NCBI RefSeq assembly: GCF_033723955.1
Contig: NZ_CP137555.1
Span: 3,836,001 to 3,900,000 of the forward strand
Source: Microbulbifer pacificus
Lineage (GTDB): Bacteria; Pseudomonadota; Gammaproteobacteria; Pseudomonadales; Cellvibrionaceae
DNA: 64,000 nt
Direction of reading: 5' to 3'
Below, in pieces: positions 33,401 to 42,481 of the stretch. The translations under genes were made by a program, and so were the position numbers. Below the pieces are notes generated by a model. It saw only the letters and a list, made by a program, of their open reading frames with translations, ran no database searches and was not told the origin of the DNA. The first letter of the stretch is position 1; every line of letters starts with the position of its first letter.

Positions 33401-34624
33401 TTATTGTTTGCCGTATTGTTCGATCAGCTGTTTGCCCAGGGCCATCTGGTGTACCTGGTCGGGGCCGTCGGCCTGGCGGCACCAGCGGGCGTAGTTGAAG
33501 GCTTCGGCAAAGAAGTAGTCTTCGGTAAGGCCGCCGGCGCCGTGCATCTGCATGCAGCGGTCGAGTATGTCCTGAACCATTTTTGGCACGCTGATTTTAC
33601 TCGCTGCGATCATGTCGCGTGCTTCGCGAGCGCCAACTTCGTCCATTTTCTGGCAGGTTTCGAGAACCAACAGGCGCGCCATCTGTATTTCCGCAAAGCT
33701 TTTTGCAATGTCTTCGCGCACCGACTGGTGCTGGCTCAGTTTGCGACCGAAGGTGGTGCGGTTGTCCACCCGTTGGCAGGTTTCTTCCAGCGCGCGTTGG
33801 GCCGCGCCGATCAGGCGCATGCAGTGGTGAATGCGTCCCGGGCCGAGGCGGCCCTGGGCAATCTCAAAGCCCCGGCCTTCGCCAAGGAGTACATTCTCCA
33901 GTGGCACCCGGACATTATCGAAGTGGATCTCCGCATGGCCGATGGGGGCGTCGTCGTAGCCGAGGGTGGTGAGGGGACGTACCAGGGTGATTCCCGGGGT
34001 GTCCTTGGGCACCAGCACCTGCGTCTGCTGTTTATGGCGATCCGGGTTTTTCGGGTCGGATTTGCCCATCACGATAAGGATTTTTGTGCGCTCATACAGG
34101 GCGCCGGTGATAAACCATTTGCGGCCGTTCAACACCCATTCATCGCCTTCGCGCTGGATGCGCAATTCGATATTGGTGGCGTCGGAAGAGGCGACCTGGG
34201 GCTCGGTCATGGCATAGGACGAGCGGATGTCACCATTCAGCAGTGGAGTGAGCCACCGGGATTGTTGTGCCGGTGTCGCATAGCGCATGAACACTTCCAT
34301 GTTTCCGGTATCCGGCGCATTGCAGTTGAACACTTCGGGCGACCAGGTTACGCGGCCCATCTGCTCCGCCAGTGGCGCATAGTCGAGATTGGAGAGCCCA
34401 CCGAAAGCACTGTACTCGCCGTGGGACTTGGGCACGAACAGATTCCACAGTCCCGCATCCTGTGCACGCTGTTTCAACTGATCCATCAACGGCAATGGCG
34501 CAAAGCGGTTTTGCGCCCATGCCAACTGCTCGCGATAGGGCATTTCGTTGGGGTAGATGTGCTCGTCAAAAAACTCACGCAACTGGTGCTGCAGGGTCAT
34601 GGATAAGTCGCTGAATCGGAACAT
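33401..34624 (-). CDS. Acyl-CoA dehydrogenase, ACAD10/11-like
   Basis: A 407-residue flavoenzyme of a different subfamily from the other three: AMTEPQVASSDATNIELRI, KWFITGALYERTKILIVMG, and the C-terminal CRQADGPDQVHQMALGK seen in ACAD10/11 relatives. The kinase-like gene follows 14 bp downstream, so the pair is the split bacterial equivalent of the mammalian fusion. A likely role is removal of phosphate and dehydrogenation of gamma-hydroxylated acyl-CoAs, by analogy. ATG 34624 follows GGAGAAAGCCC. Confidence 0.9.
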   Translation of the reverse strand: MFRFSDLSMTLQHQLREFFDEHIYPNEMPYREQLAWAQNRFAPLPLMDQLKQRAQDAGLWNLFVPKSHGEYSAFGGLSNLDYAPLAEQMGRVTWSPEVFNCNAPDTGNMEVFMRYATPAQQSRWLTPLLNGDIRSSYAMTEPQVASSDATNIELRIQREGDEWVLNGRKWFITGALYERTKILIVMGKSDPKNPDRHKQQTQVLVPKDTPGITLVRPLTTLGYDDAPIGHAEIHFDNVRVPLENVLLGEGRGFEIAQGRLGPGRIHHCMRLIGAAQRALEETCQRVDNRTTFGRKLSQHQSVREDIAKSFAEIQMARLLVLETCQKMDEVGAREARDMIAASKISVPKMVQDILDRCMQMHGAGGLTEDYFFAEAFNYARWCRQADGPDQVHQMALGKQLIEQYGKQ

Positions 34625-34787
34625 GGGCTTTCTCCGCCTCGAAATTTTTCCGGTTGCTGTCATTGACAGGCTGGTCGAAGAACTATAAAAAAATGCAGGT
34701 AATCATCCTAATTTATTAAAGTTATCCATCTGTATAGATTCAAATGATGCCGGTTGGGCTGTGATGAAGGCGTTGTGAGGAGGGGCT

Positions 34788-35687
34788 GTGAGACTGGAAA
34801 AAGTGGACCTGAACCTGTTTGTGGTCTTCGATGCGCTCTATCGCGAGCGCAGTGTGACCAAGGTGGCGCAGTTGCTGAATCTCACCCAGCCAGCGGTGAG
34901 CAATGCCCTCGGCCGCTTGCGCCAGACCTTTGACGATCACCTGTTTGTAAAAACCCGCGAGGGCATGAGTCCCACACCGGTGGCGGACAGCGTTGTAAAG
35001 GATGTGCGCGAGGCGCTGTCCCTGCTGGGACGCAGCGTGGGCGCCAACGCGCGTTTTGATCCGTTTCGCTCGCAGAAGGTTTTTCGCCTTGGGATGAATG
35101 ATCTGGCAGAGTCCCTGCTGCTGCCGCGGCTGCATGAGGTGGTGCGGGAAGTGGCCCCGGCCATTGCCATCACCAGCTATTACGTGGAACGGGAGGCCGC
35201 GACTGCAGAGCTAAAGGGTGGGGTGATCGACCTGCTGCTGGATGCGCCGGCGGTCAATGCCCGCGAACTCGGCCATAAACACATCGGCGAACTTCCCTAT
35301 GTCGTGGCCATGCGCCCCGGACACCCGCTGGCGAGCGGCGATCTGTCACTGGAGAATTATCTCGCATCGGAACATATCCATGTTTCCAGTCGCCGCAAGG
35401 GCAGGGGACAGGTGGAGATGGCGCTCCACGGTATGGGGTTTCAGCGCACCATCGCCATGCGGGTACAGAACTATCTGGTGGCATCGCGGATTACCGAGGG
35501 CACCGACCTGTTGTGGACGGTACCGCGGGTGCTGGCGGAAACCCTGCCGCTGGCGGTGGTTGAGCTGCCGTTTGTAGTGGAACCCCTCAGCTGGCATCTT
35601 TTCTGGCATCGCAATGCGGCGGACGATCCGGCCAGCCGCTGGATGCGGGACATGATTGAATCGGTTTCCCGTATCGTACTCAATTGA
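34788..35687 (+). CDS. LysR family transcriptional regulator
   Basis: A 299-residue regulator with the N-terminal winged helix (VDLNLFVVFDALYRERSVTK, QLLNLTQPAVSNALGRLR) and a periplasmic-binding-like effector domain. Among LysR proteins the DLNLFVVFDAL start is typical of the NodD/LinR/PcpR group. GTG 34788 lies behind AGGAGG. It is divergent from the ACAD10/11-like pair across a 163-bp AT-rich gap, so these two genes are its probable targets; the effector is unknown. Confidence 0.9.
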   Translation: MRLEKVDLNLFVVFDALYRERSVTKVAQLLNLTQPAVSNALGRLRQTFDDHLFVKTREGMSPTPVADSVVKDVREALSLLGRSVGANARFDPFRSQKVFRLGMNDLAESLLLPRLHEVVREVAPAIAITSYYVEREAATAELKGGVIDLLLDAPAVNARELGHKHIGELPYVVAMRPGHPLASGDLSLENYLASEHIHVSSRRKGRGQVEMALHGMGFQRTIAMRVQNYLVASRITEGTDLLWTVPRVLAETLPLAVVELPFVVEPLSWHLFWHRNAADDPASRWMRDMIESVSRIVLN

Positions 35688-35756
35688 CACTGGCGCAGAT
35701 TGCCTTGGTGCTTTATTTTCTTCGCCGACGATAAATATAAACCGACGGGGAACACC

Positions 35757-36821
35757 ATGAAGCGAATCCTGAATCTAGCCCTCAGCCTGCCAATTTCCGC
35801 GTTGGCCCTACTCAGCCCGATCGTGCATGCACAGTCGTCAGCGGCTACCGAAGCCGCCGCGCCCAGGTTCGCTATCGCCATTCACGGTGGTGCCGGCACC
35901 ATCGAAAAATCCAGTATGACGCCGGAAAAGCAGCGCGCTTATGAGGCCAAGCTGGAGGAGGCGATCAATGCGGGCTATACGGTACTGGAAAAAGGCGGTG
36001 CCAGCCTTGATGCGGTGGTGGCTGCGATCAACGTGATGGAAAATTCCCCACTATTCAATGCGGGCAAGGGGGCGGTTTATACCTACGACGGCGCCCACGA
36101 GCTCGACGCTTCCATCATGGACGGCCGCAACCGCCAGGCCGGTGCGGTGGCCGGGGTAAAACGTATTGCCAACCCGATCAACCTCGCGCGCATGGTGATG
36201 GAGGATTCCCCGTTTGTGATGCTGGCCGGAGCCGGCGCCGAAGAATTTGCCCGCAGCCGCGGTGTGCCCATGGTGGACAATAAAATCTTCGACACCGAGC
36301 AGCGCCGCGAGCAGCTGGAGCGCGCGAAAGAGAAGCTGGATCAGGAAAACAAGCAGGACAAGGACTACCGCGCGGCGGTTGAGGCGCTGCCGGTGCCGTT
36401 CAGAATGGGCACCGTGGGCGCCGTCGCCCTGGACCAGCAGGGTAATCTCGCCGCAGGCACTTCCACCGGAGGCATGACCGCCAAGCGCTTCGGCCGTATT
36501 GGCGATGCCCCGGTGATCGGCGCCGGTACCTTCGCCGATAACAAATCCTGCGCGGTCTCTGCCACCGGCCACGGTGAGTATTTCATCCGCTACAACGTCG
36601 CCGCGGATATCTGCACCCGGGTTGCCTACCAGAACAAGACCATTGCCCAGGCCGCAGATGAAGTGATCAATCAGATACTGCTGCCGGTGGGCGGCACGGG
36701 CGGCGTGATCGTGCTGGATGCCAAGGGTAATATTGCGCTCACCTTTAACACCAAGGGCATGTACCGGGCCAGCCGCATAGCCGGGCAACCGGCGCAGGTG
36801 GCGATCTTCGAGGACAAATAA
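35757..36821 (+). CDS. Exported isoaspartyl peptidase/L-asparaginase (Ntn hydrolase)
   Basis: A 354-residue type-2 asparaginase-like precursor with a signal peptide (residues 1-25, ending SPIVHAQS). The self-processing site is Gly-Thr219 (FRMGTVGAVALD); Thr219 becomes the N-terminal nucleophile of the beta chain, and GTSTGG (234-239) forms the substrate pocket. HGGAGT (43-48) marks the alpha chain. It releases aspartate from isoaspartyl dipeptides and hydrolyses asparagine in the periplasm. A Lys/Glu-rich helix (residues 180-205) sits in the linker that is usually disordered. It is a short distance after the LysR gene but may have its own promoter. Confidence 0.92.
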   Translation: MKRILNLALSLPISALALLSPIVHAQSSAATEAAAPRFAIAIHGGAGTIEKSSMTPEKQRAYEAKLEEAINAGYTVLEKGGASLDAVVAAINVMENSPLFNAGKGAVYTYDGAHELDASIMDGRNRQAGAVAGVKRIANPINLARMVMEDSPFVMLAGAGAEEFARSRGVPMVDNKIFDTEQRREQLERAKEKLDQENKQDKDYRAAVEALPVPFRMGTVGAVALDQQGNLAAGTSTGGMTAKRFGRIGDAPVIGAGTFADNKSCAVSATGHGEYFIRYNVAADICTRVAYQNKTIAQAADEVINQILLPVGGTGGVIVLDAKGNIALTFNTKGMYRASRIAGQPAQVAIFEDK

Positions 36822-36941
36822 CGAGGGCAATTTAATAGGTACTTGAACCTGCTCAAATTTCCTCTGTTGCCGCTGCCAGATTAGTTCCTGCCCTCCGGAA
36901 AGCACTATTGGGGGGCGGGCTTGCCGCAGCGGTCTGAGTTT

Positions 36942-38828
36942 TCACAGCGCAGCCGGGATGACCGAGTCTGAATTTCGCGGTTCTCTGGACGTGTACCGCC
37001 GCTGTTGGTCTTCTTCTCGATAGCCCAGAGGGCTGACTGGCAGAGTTCCCTGCGCCTTGCTATGACCGGTGATTACGTTGGCCAGCGCCTGAAATACGGG
37101 GTTTTTCTGTCCATACTCCTGATGATAGCTGTTGGCGTGAAACGCGAATAACTGGAGGTCCGACAGTGGCCTGAAGTTATCGATAGCGTAAGGCGATGCA
37201 AGGCTGATGTAGATCCGTGACTTTCCGTGGTCGCCGGCGTATTGCAACAGCGCAGCCGCGCGTTCGGCTCGGTTTCCGGCTTTTGGCCTGTTATTGGATG
37301 CGGTTGTTGACTGGCTGAATTGCTGAAAATTATTGCCGACAATCACCAGATCCGCCTGAGCAATGGCCTCCTTGTTGCTCTCCATGGCCGTAGTATTCAA
37401 ATTACCGCTAGTGATTTCCCAGGAGGATTGCTGTTGCAGCAGGGCCGCGAGCAATTCGGCGTTGTCGCTGTCCGGTAACACAACATGCACACGGTCTACT
37501 TCTGCTAGATTGGAGTGTTTTCCGGAGTTCCATTCCACCAGCGAAGATTGCGCTAGCTCCTGCTCCAGTTGTCGGTGCGCGGGGCTGGCGAGTATTGACT
37601 GTGCGACGTCCACGGCCTGGTCAGTACCTGTTTCCGGGCGCACCAGTTGCTGCTTGACGCGGGCTATGCGTTCTACAGAGAGACGAATTTGCTCGGTCGC
37701 CTGACTGTCTTCGGCCACTCTGTTATCTACATATTCGATCAGGTTGTGGAAATTCTGGATGTCCGCGGGTTTGCGGATACGTACAGGCATCAGCGCAATA
37801 TCGGCACCGGCTTCAAAGGTATTGATCACCGCCTCCACCGGGCTGAAGAATTGCGCAATACCATCCATATCCAGTGCATCAGTAATAATCAACCCTTCGA
37901 AGCCGAGTTGTTCCCGTAATACCCCGGTCAATATTTCCCGCGAAAGTGTAGCGGGTTTGACGATCGCCTTGCCGTGCTTGTTTAACAGGGTGCTGCTGTC
38001 CAGTTGTGGAAACTGAATATGTGCGGTCATGACCATGTGCACATCGCTGTTATCCATCACCCATTTAAAGGGCTCTATATCCATGGCCCAGATTCTGGCC
38101 TTATCGTGTTCCACCAGTGGCAAACCCGAGTGGCTGTCAACGTGGGTATCGCCGTGACCAGGGAAATGCTTGAGGCCGCCAATGACTCCTTCGCTTTGCA
38201 TCCCCTCGAGCATGGCCGCGCCTAATTTCGCGACGGTTTTGGGATTGTCTGCGAAGGCGCGTACATTGATCACCGGGTTTTCGGGGTTGCTGTTTACATC
38301 CACGCTCGGAGCATGATTGACATTGATGCCCAGTGCGTGCAGTTCTCGGCCCATACTCGCCCCTACGAGGCGCGCGTATTTGTCGCCGTGACGGGCATAT
38401 GTGGCACCTATGGCCATATTGCCACTGAACGCGGTGCTGTAATCGTCAGGTAGCCTAACGATGCTGCCGCCTTCCTGGTCGATGGAAATGAACAGCGGCA
38501 GGCCCGAGGATGACCGGCGGGCGGTTCGCTGCAGATCCGTCGTCAGTTGAATAATCTGTTGCGGCGTTTGCAGATTTTCGGCAAACAGGATGACGCCACC
38601 GAGATTGGTTTCCCGGATCATTTCAGCCAGCTGCGCCGGCAAATGCGTTACCGGCGTCTTGCATTTGTCACTGTCTGCATCGGCATCCATTTCCGGGCAG
38701 AAATAGCGAATATCGAGAATGATTTTCTGGGCGATTTGTTGGTCCAGGCTGTCGCTTTGTCCGAGATATTTCATCCAGGTTACAGCGAGCAGGAAGAGCA
38801 GGAAGAAAGAGCCGAGGTTCCATTTCAT
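36942..38828 (-). CDS. Membrane-anchored GH3 beta-N-acetylhexosaminidase-like protein
   Basis: A 628-residue glycoside hydrolase family 3 protein with an N-terminal membrane anchor (residues 4-19). The NagZ-type motif KHFPGHGDT (220-228) includes the His/Asp dyad used as general acid/base, and the nucleophile is Asp317 in ITDALDM. Unlike cytosolic 340-residue NagZ it has a C-terminal domain of about 250 residues. Expected substrate: terminal N-acetylglucosamine on muropeptides or chitin oligomers, probably in the periplasm. ATG 38828 is preferred to an upstream TTG. It follows the TonB-receptor gene with a strong stem-loop between them. Confidence 0.88.
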   Translation of the reverse strand: MKWNLGSFFLLFLLAVTWMKYLGQSDSLDQQIAQKIILDIRYFCPEMDADADSDKCKTPVTHLPAQLAEMIRETNLGGVILFAENLQTPQQIIQLTTDLQRTARRSSSGLPLFISIDQEGGSIVRLPDDYSTAFSGNMAIGATYARHGDKYARLVGASMGRELHALGINVNHAPSVDVNSNPENPVINVRAFADNPKTVAKLGAAMLEGMQSEGVIGGLKHFPGHGDTHVDSHSGLPLVEHDKARIWAMDIEPFKWVMDNSDVHMVMTAHIQFPQLDSSTLLNKHGKAIVKPATLSREILTGVLREQLGFEGLIITDALDMDGIAQFFSPVEAVINTFEAGADIALMPVRIRKPADIQNFHNLIEYVDNRVAEDSQATEQIRLSVERIARVKQQLVRPETGTDQAVDVAQSILASPAHRQLEQELAQSSLVEWNSGKHSNLAEVDRVHVVLPDSDNAELLAALLQQQSSWEITSGNLNTTAMESNKEAIAQADLVIVGNNFQQFSQSTTASNNRPKAGNRAERAAALLQYAGDHGKSRIYISLASPYAIDNFRPLSDLQLFAFHANSYHQEYGQKNPVFQALANVITGHSKAQGTLPVSPLGYREEDQQRRYTSREPRNSDSVIPAAL

Positions 38829-38866
38829 CGATAACAACTCATGAAGCTAACAACGGGAGATGTGAG

Positions 38867-38905
38867 CAGATACGGTATGGGAAAAATTTCCCCATACCGT
38901 ATCTG
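38867..38905. other. Perfect 15-bp stem-loop between TonB-receptor and GH3 genes
   Basis: CAGATACGGTATGGG (38867-38881) is the exact complement of CCCATACCGTATCTG (38891-38905) with a 9-nt AT-rich loop. No T-run follows on the minus strand, so it probably stabilises the receptor message or dampens expression of the downstream hydrolase, as seen for intra-operon hairpins, rather than terminating fully. Confidence 0.6.
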
Positions 38906-38958
38906 GTCAGGTTTCTGGAAATTCCATCCGGTCCGGGGCGGGTACCCCGGGTCGGCGA

Positions 38959-41900
38959 TCAGAATGCCCAGTTGATGGAGGCGAAGTAACGGCGCCCGGT
39001 CTCGTAGCTGTTGTGGGCCACCTTACCGATCCGCTCGGAGTAGTAGGCCTCCATACCCGCCGGAATACCGCCTTCGGGTGCCTCGAGCTGGTCGCGCAGC
39101 AGGAAGTAGTCGTCATTCACGTTGGTCAGGTTGTACACCGACAGCGCGGCAGTCAGGTTGTCCGTCAGGTTATAGGTGAGTTTCAGGTCGACCTGCTCCC
39201 GGTCGTCTCTGACCCGGCTCGCCAGGGAATCATCCGAATCAAAGTACATGGAGCGGTAGTTGTAGGACAGCCGCGCCGAGAAAGTGTCGTTTTCGTAGAA
39301 GGCCGACAGGTTGTAGGTATCCTCGGAGTTGCCGGGTGTGCGGACCTCGTCGATTTCCGGATTGCTTGCCTCATAACCGGTAATGGTTGCACGATCGTTG
39401 CTGTCCACGACCAAGCCATTCGCATCTTCCAGATACAGGGGTTCTATGCTCTGGGTGGTGAAGCGCTCCATGGGAATATTGACAAAGGTGTAGTTGGCGA
39501 GCACCCCGAAGCCGTTCTGGAAATCGTGCTGGAACTGTACTTCGTAGCCGTTGATAGTCTGTTTGCCCACGTTGTAGTAGGAGGTAATGGCGTAGTCGCC
39601 TTCCAGCTCATTACCGAAAGCGTCGGTGAGTCCCTGGCCCGAGAGGTTCTGGATTCCCAACTGTTTGCGGATCATGTTGGAAATATCCTTGTAGAAGGCG
39701 GTAACACCGAACATCGACGATTCAGTGAAATACCATTCGGCACCCAGCTCATACTGCTTGGCCTCATAGGACTTCAGATCCGGGTTGCCCTTGGCGCCTG
39801 TCCGCTGAGAGCCCTCCGACAGCAGCACGCCTGAAGCATCATAGTTGCCGGTAACACGGAAACCGTCGCGTATCTGGTAGAGCGCGGGGTGGGAGATGAC
39901 CTTGGAGGCCGCGGTGCGCAGCAGCAACTCGTCTGTCAGGTTGACGGACAGGTTCAGGCTGGGTAACACATCGGTGGTGCTGCTTTCGGTAATCACGTCC
40001 TTGTAGCCGTCGCCATCCGCCTGGCGGGTCAGGGATTCGCGTTCGGTGTCTACAACGCGCACACCGACGTTGCCGCGGAATATTTCGCCGGAGAAATTGA
40101 CCATGGTGTAGAAGGAGGCGATGTCTTGGGTCTGGTCGTAGAACTGGCTGACGGTCTCCAGGTAGTCGGTACGGCAGCCTTGGTAACTACCGCCGGCCGA
40201 TGCGATCAGGTCGTCACAGGCACCCAGGTCTTCGACCAGTAACAGGCCGTCGTTCCACAGTGCATCCCGCTTGCCGGTATCCACATCAAAATATGCGGTC
40301 GGCATTCTGTCGATATCGTCACGAATCCCACTAACTACGCCACCGGCCAGGTCACCGGCCAGTACCTCGACGCCACTGGCCAATCTCGAGCTGGCCGCAC
40401 TGCGGACATTGCTAGATGAGAGATCGCGGTATTTGGCACCGAACTTGATCGAGTCCACAAACCAGGTGTTTTCATCCAGCGTCCACAGCGTGTCGGCTTG
40501 CACGAAGTTTTCCGTGTTTTCGCGGTCCTGCATGGTTTTGAACAGGTCGCGCATCGACATTTCAGTGGTCGGATGCTTGAGCCACTCGCCGTCACCACTC
40601 ACGCCCCAGCCTGCCATATTCGCACCCGGATCGTAGTCGTAATAGATGGAGACGCCGGCCAGGCCATTGTCGATGACTGGCAGATCCGAGTTGCCATCCA
40701 CATGGTCGATATTCAAACCGAAGTGGGTACCGAAATCGTCGATATGGGATTTGCCGGTGGAGCGACCCAATTGCATTTGCACGTTGAAATTGTCGTTTTC
40801 CCAGGTTCCGCTGAGGTTCAGCATATCGCTGGTCATCTCGCTGCCGTCGCGGTCCTGGAATTCCATATTGATCAGGTTCGACGGTGTTCCCCAATAGCGG
40901 GTTCCGGCGGAGTTGACGTACTGCACATCATAGATGTCCTGCTCCGCGTGCAGCAGCAGATCGCCAACGCGGTCTACTTCGAACCCGGGCTCTGGCTCGC
41001 CGCCGGTGCTGTAGGCGGAGCGCGCCAGCAGATAGGCGCGGGAATACAGATTGTGGCTGGTATTGGGATCGTCGGTATGGTTGCGGGTGTATTCGAGATT
41101 GAAATCCAGGTTGTCAGCCGGACGGTATTGGAAGGATACAGTGCCGCCGAGGCGCTCTCTGTCGCGTTCGAATCTGGCGGAACCCGGAATACCCATCATA
41201 GCGCCGGGCTTTTCATAGGTCGCAGAGCGGGTGGAGTAAAGGCTGACACCGTCGATGGAATTGGCGAGCTGATTCGGCTGGTCATCGCGGTAGTATTCCC
41301 ACCAGCCGGCGATGGCTTCGTTGCCGTCGCGCTGCAGGTTCAGTTCCTGGTAGCTCAGGTTCACGGACGCGCCGAAAGTTTCATCCGCCGTTTTCCAGTT
41401 GTACAGGCTACCGAACTGTGGGGAGCTTTTGCCCGAGCCGTCATTGTAGCTGTTCTCGATTTTCAGATAGCCGTCACCACTCGGCCGATCCAGCGGCTTC
41501 TTGGTTTTCAGGATCACGGTGCCGCCGATACCGCCGGCATCGATGTCTGCCTGTGGGGATTTGTACACCTCGATCTGGGCCACCTGTTCCGCGGCAACCG
41601 AGGAGAAGTCGAACGCATTCATTTCGTCCCGCAAAGGCAGGGATTGGGCCGACTTCATATTCTGGCCGTTCAGCAGGGTATTGGTGAAGTTGACGTTGGT
41701 ACCGCGAATGGAAATGGTGGCACCTTCGCCGAAGTCGCGGGTGATCTGTACACCGGAAATTCGCTGCAGGGCTTCCGCCAGGTTCTTGTCCGGATTTTTG
41801 TCTACATCCGCGAGGTTCAGTGAATCCTTGACCGCATTGGAATAACGTTTGTTGTTCAGGTTGTCCTGCAATGCACCTCGAATACCGACAACCTCTACGG

Positions 41901-42075
41901 TTTCCATGGGCTCGCGGCCATCTTCTTTTTTAACGACTTGCTTGACCGTGGATTGCTCGATTTTCTGATTGTCTACCGGCTGGGCATCCTGCGCCCATGC
42001 CGGTGCAGCGGTCAGTGTCAGCATCAGAGCAGATCTGACCGCCAGTGCCATTTTTGTATGTCGCATATTGTGCAT
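38959..42075 (-). CDS. Large TonB-dependent receptor (carbohydrate type)
   Basis: A 1038-residue receptor. The signal peptide ends at AWA-QD (about residue 28), and METVEVVGIRG is the TonB box region. The plug contains NLAEALQRISGVQITRD, ISIRGTNVNFTNTLLNGQNM and VYKSPQADIDAGGIGGTV. The protein ends in FASINWAF with terminal Phe. The size and the VEVVGIRGAL-QD-LNNKR pattern are those of receptors for oligosaccharides and other large ligands in marine gammaproteobacteria. ATG 42075 is 6 nt after AGGGGA. With the GH3 gene downstream it forms a likely uptake/degradation pair; a TGCA-N7-TGCA site lies upstream. Confidence 0.93.
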   Translation of the reverse strand: MHNMRHTKMALAVRSALMLTLTAAPAWAQDAQPVDNQKIEQSTVKQVVKKEDGREPMETVEVVGIRGALQDNLNNKRYSNAVKDSLNLADVDKNPDKNLAEALQRISGVQITRDFGEGATISIRGTNVNFTNTLLNGQNMKSAQSLPLRDEMNAFDFSSVAAEQVAQIEVYKSPQADIDAGGIGGTVILKTKKPLDRPSGDGYLKIENSYNDGSGKSSPQFGSLYNWKTADETFGASVNLSYQELNLQRDGNEAIAGWWEYYRDDQPNQLANSIDGVSLYSTRSATYEKPGAMMGIPGSARFERDRERLGGTVSFQYRPADNLDFNLEYTRNHTDDPNTSHNLYSRAYLLARSAYSTGGEPEPGFEVDRVGDLLLHAEQDIYDVQYVNSAGTRYWGTPSNLINMEFQDRDGSEMTSDMLNLSGTWENDNFNVQMQLGRSTGKSHIDDFGTHFGLNIDHVDGNSDLPVIDNGLAGVSIYYDYDPGANMAGWGVSGDGEWLKHPTTEMSMRDLFKTMQDRENTENFVQADTLWTLDENTWFVDSIKFGAKYRDLSSSNVRSAASSRLASGVEVLAGDLAGGVVSGIRDDIDRMPTAYFDVDTGKRDALWNDGLLLVEDLGACDDLIASAGGSYQGCRTDYLETVSQFYDQTQDIASFYTMVNFSGEIFRGNVGVRVVDTERESLTRQADGDGYKDVITESSTTDVLPSLNLSVNLTDELLLRTAASKVISHPALYQIRDGFRVTGNYDASGVLLSEGSQRTGAKGNPDLKSYEAKQYELGAEWYFTESSMFGVTAFYKDISNMIRKQLGIQNLSGQGLTDAFGNELEGDYAITSYYNVGKQTINGYEVQFQHDFQNGFGVLANYTFVNIPMERFTTQSIEPLYLEDANGLVVDSNDRATITGYEASNPEIDEVRTPGNSEDTYNLSAFYENDTFSARLSYNYRSMYFDSDDSLASRVRDDREQVDLKLTYNLTDNLTAALSVYNLTNVNDDYFLLRDQLEAPEGGIPAGMEAYYSERIGKVAHNSYETGRRYFASINWAF

Positions 42076-42222
42076 ATTGGTCCCCTAAGATTTATTCGGA
42101 AGCTCTTCGCAGATGGTATTTGATGAAGCCTTTATCCCGGCAATATAAAAACTGCCTGATCACTATGGGGGATTGATGTGCAGGGATCGTGGCTGGCCTG
42201 TGGATATTCCCGGGCAATTTTG

Positions 42223-42237
42223 TGCAAATTCTTTGCA
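42223..42237 (-). promoter_or_regulatory. TGCA-N7-TGCA motif, upstream of the TonB receptor
   Basis: Read on the minus strand: TGCAAAGAATTTGCA, about 150 bp ahead of the receptor start. It matches the motifs in front of the two secreted SH3 proteins, suggesting a common regulator. Confidence 0.4.
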
Positions 42238-42303
42238 GGAATGGTGGGGATTGCTTGAGGTATGTCTCGGTTATTGAGGAATGCGCAAAAGAGTCATATT
42301 TTT

Positions 42304-42318
42304 TGCACATTTTTTGCA
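42304..42318 (+). promoter_or_regulatory. TGCA-N7-TGCA motif, upstream of first SH3 protein
   Basis: TGCACATTTTTTGCA lies in a longer block (42292-42335) that is conserved at 46270-46312 ahead of the paralogue: GTCATAT, then the motif, then AAAC and GGATAGT. The surrounding coding-free sequences are otherwise different, so the block is probably an operator/promoter. Confidence 0.5.
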
Positions 42319-42481
42319 AACCCCCGGAGGATAGTGAGCAGGCATCTACTGTATTCCCGCCGGGCCGATTTCCTTTGCCCCTCTGATGCAAGTCCATCTA
42401 GCCGTAATCTGGAATTCCTTCCATGGACGCCAACAACCCCAGGCAGGTTTGCCCGGGAGCGTACAAACCAATAGAACGAAT

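Noticed and set aside
33392..34606. 404-codon open frame on the plus strand
   Set aside because: Opposite the ACAD10/11-like dehydrogenase, which has full family motifs; the plus-strand product has none.
40498..41823. 441-codon open frame on the plus strand
   Set aside because: Shadow of the TonB-receptor gene on the other strand, a common effect of its codon use.
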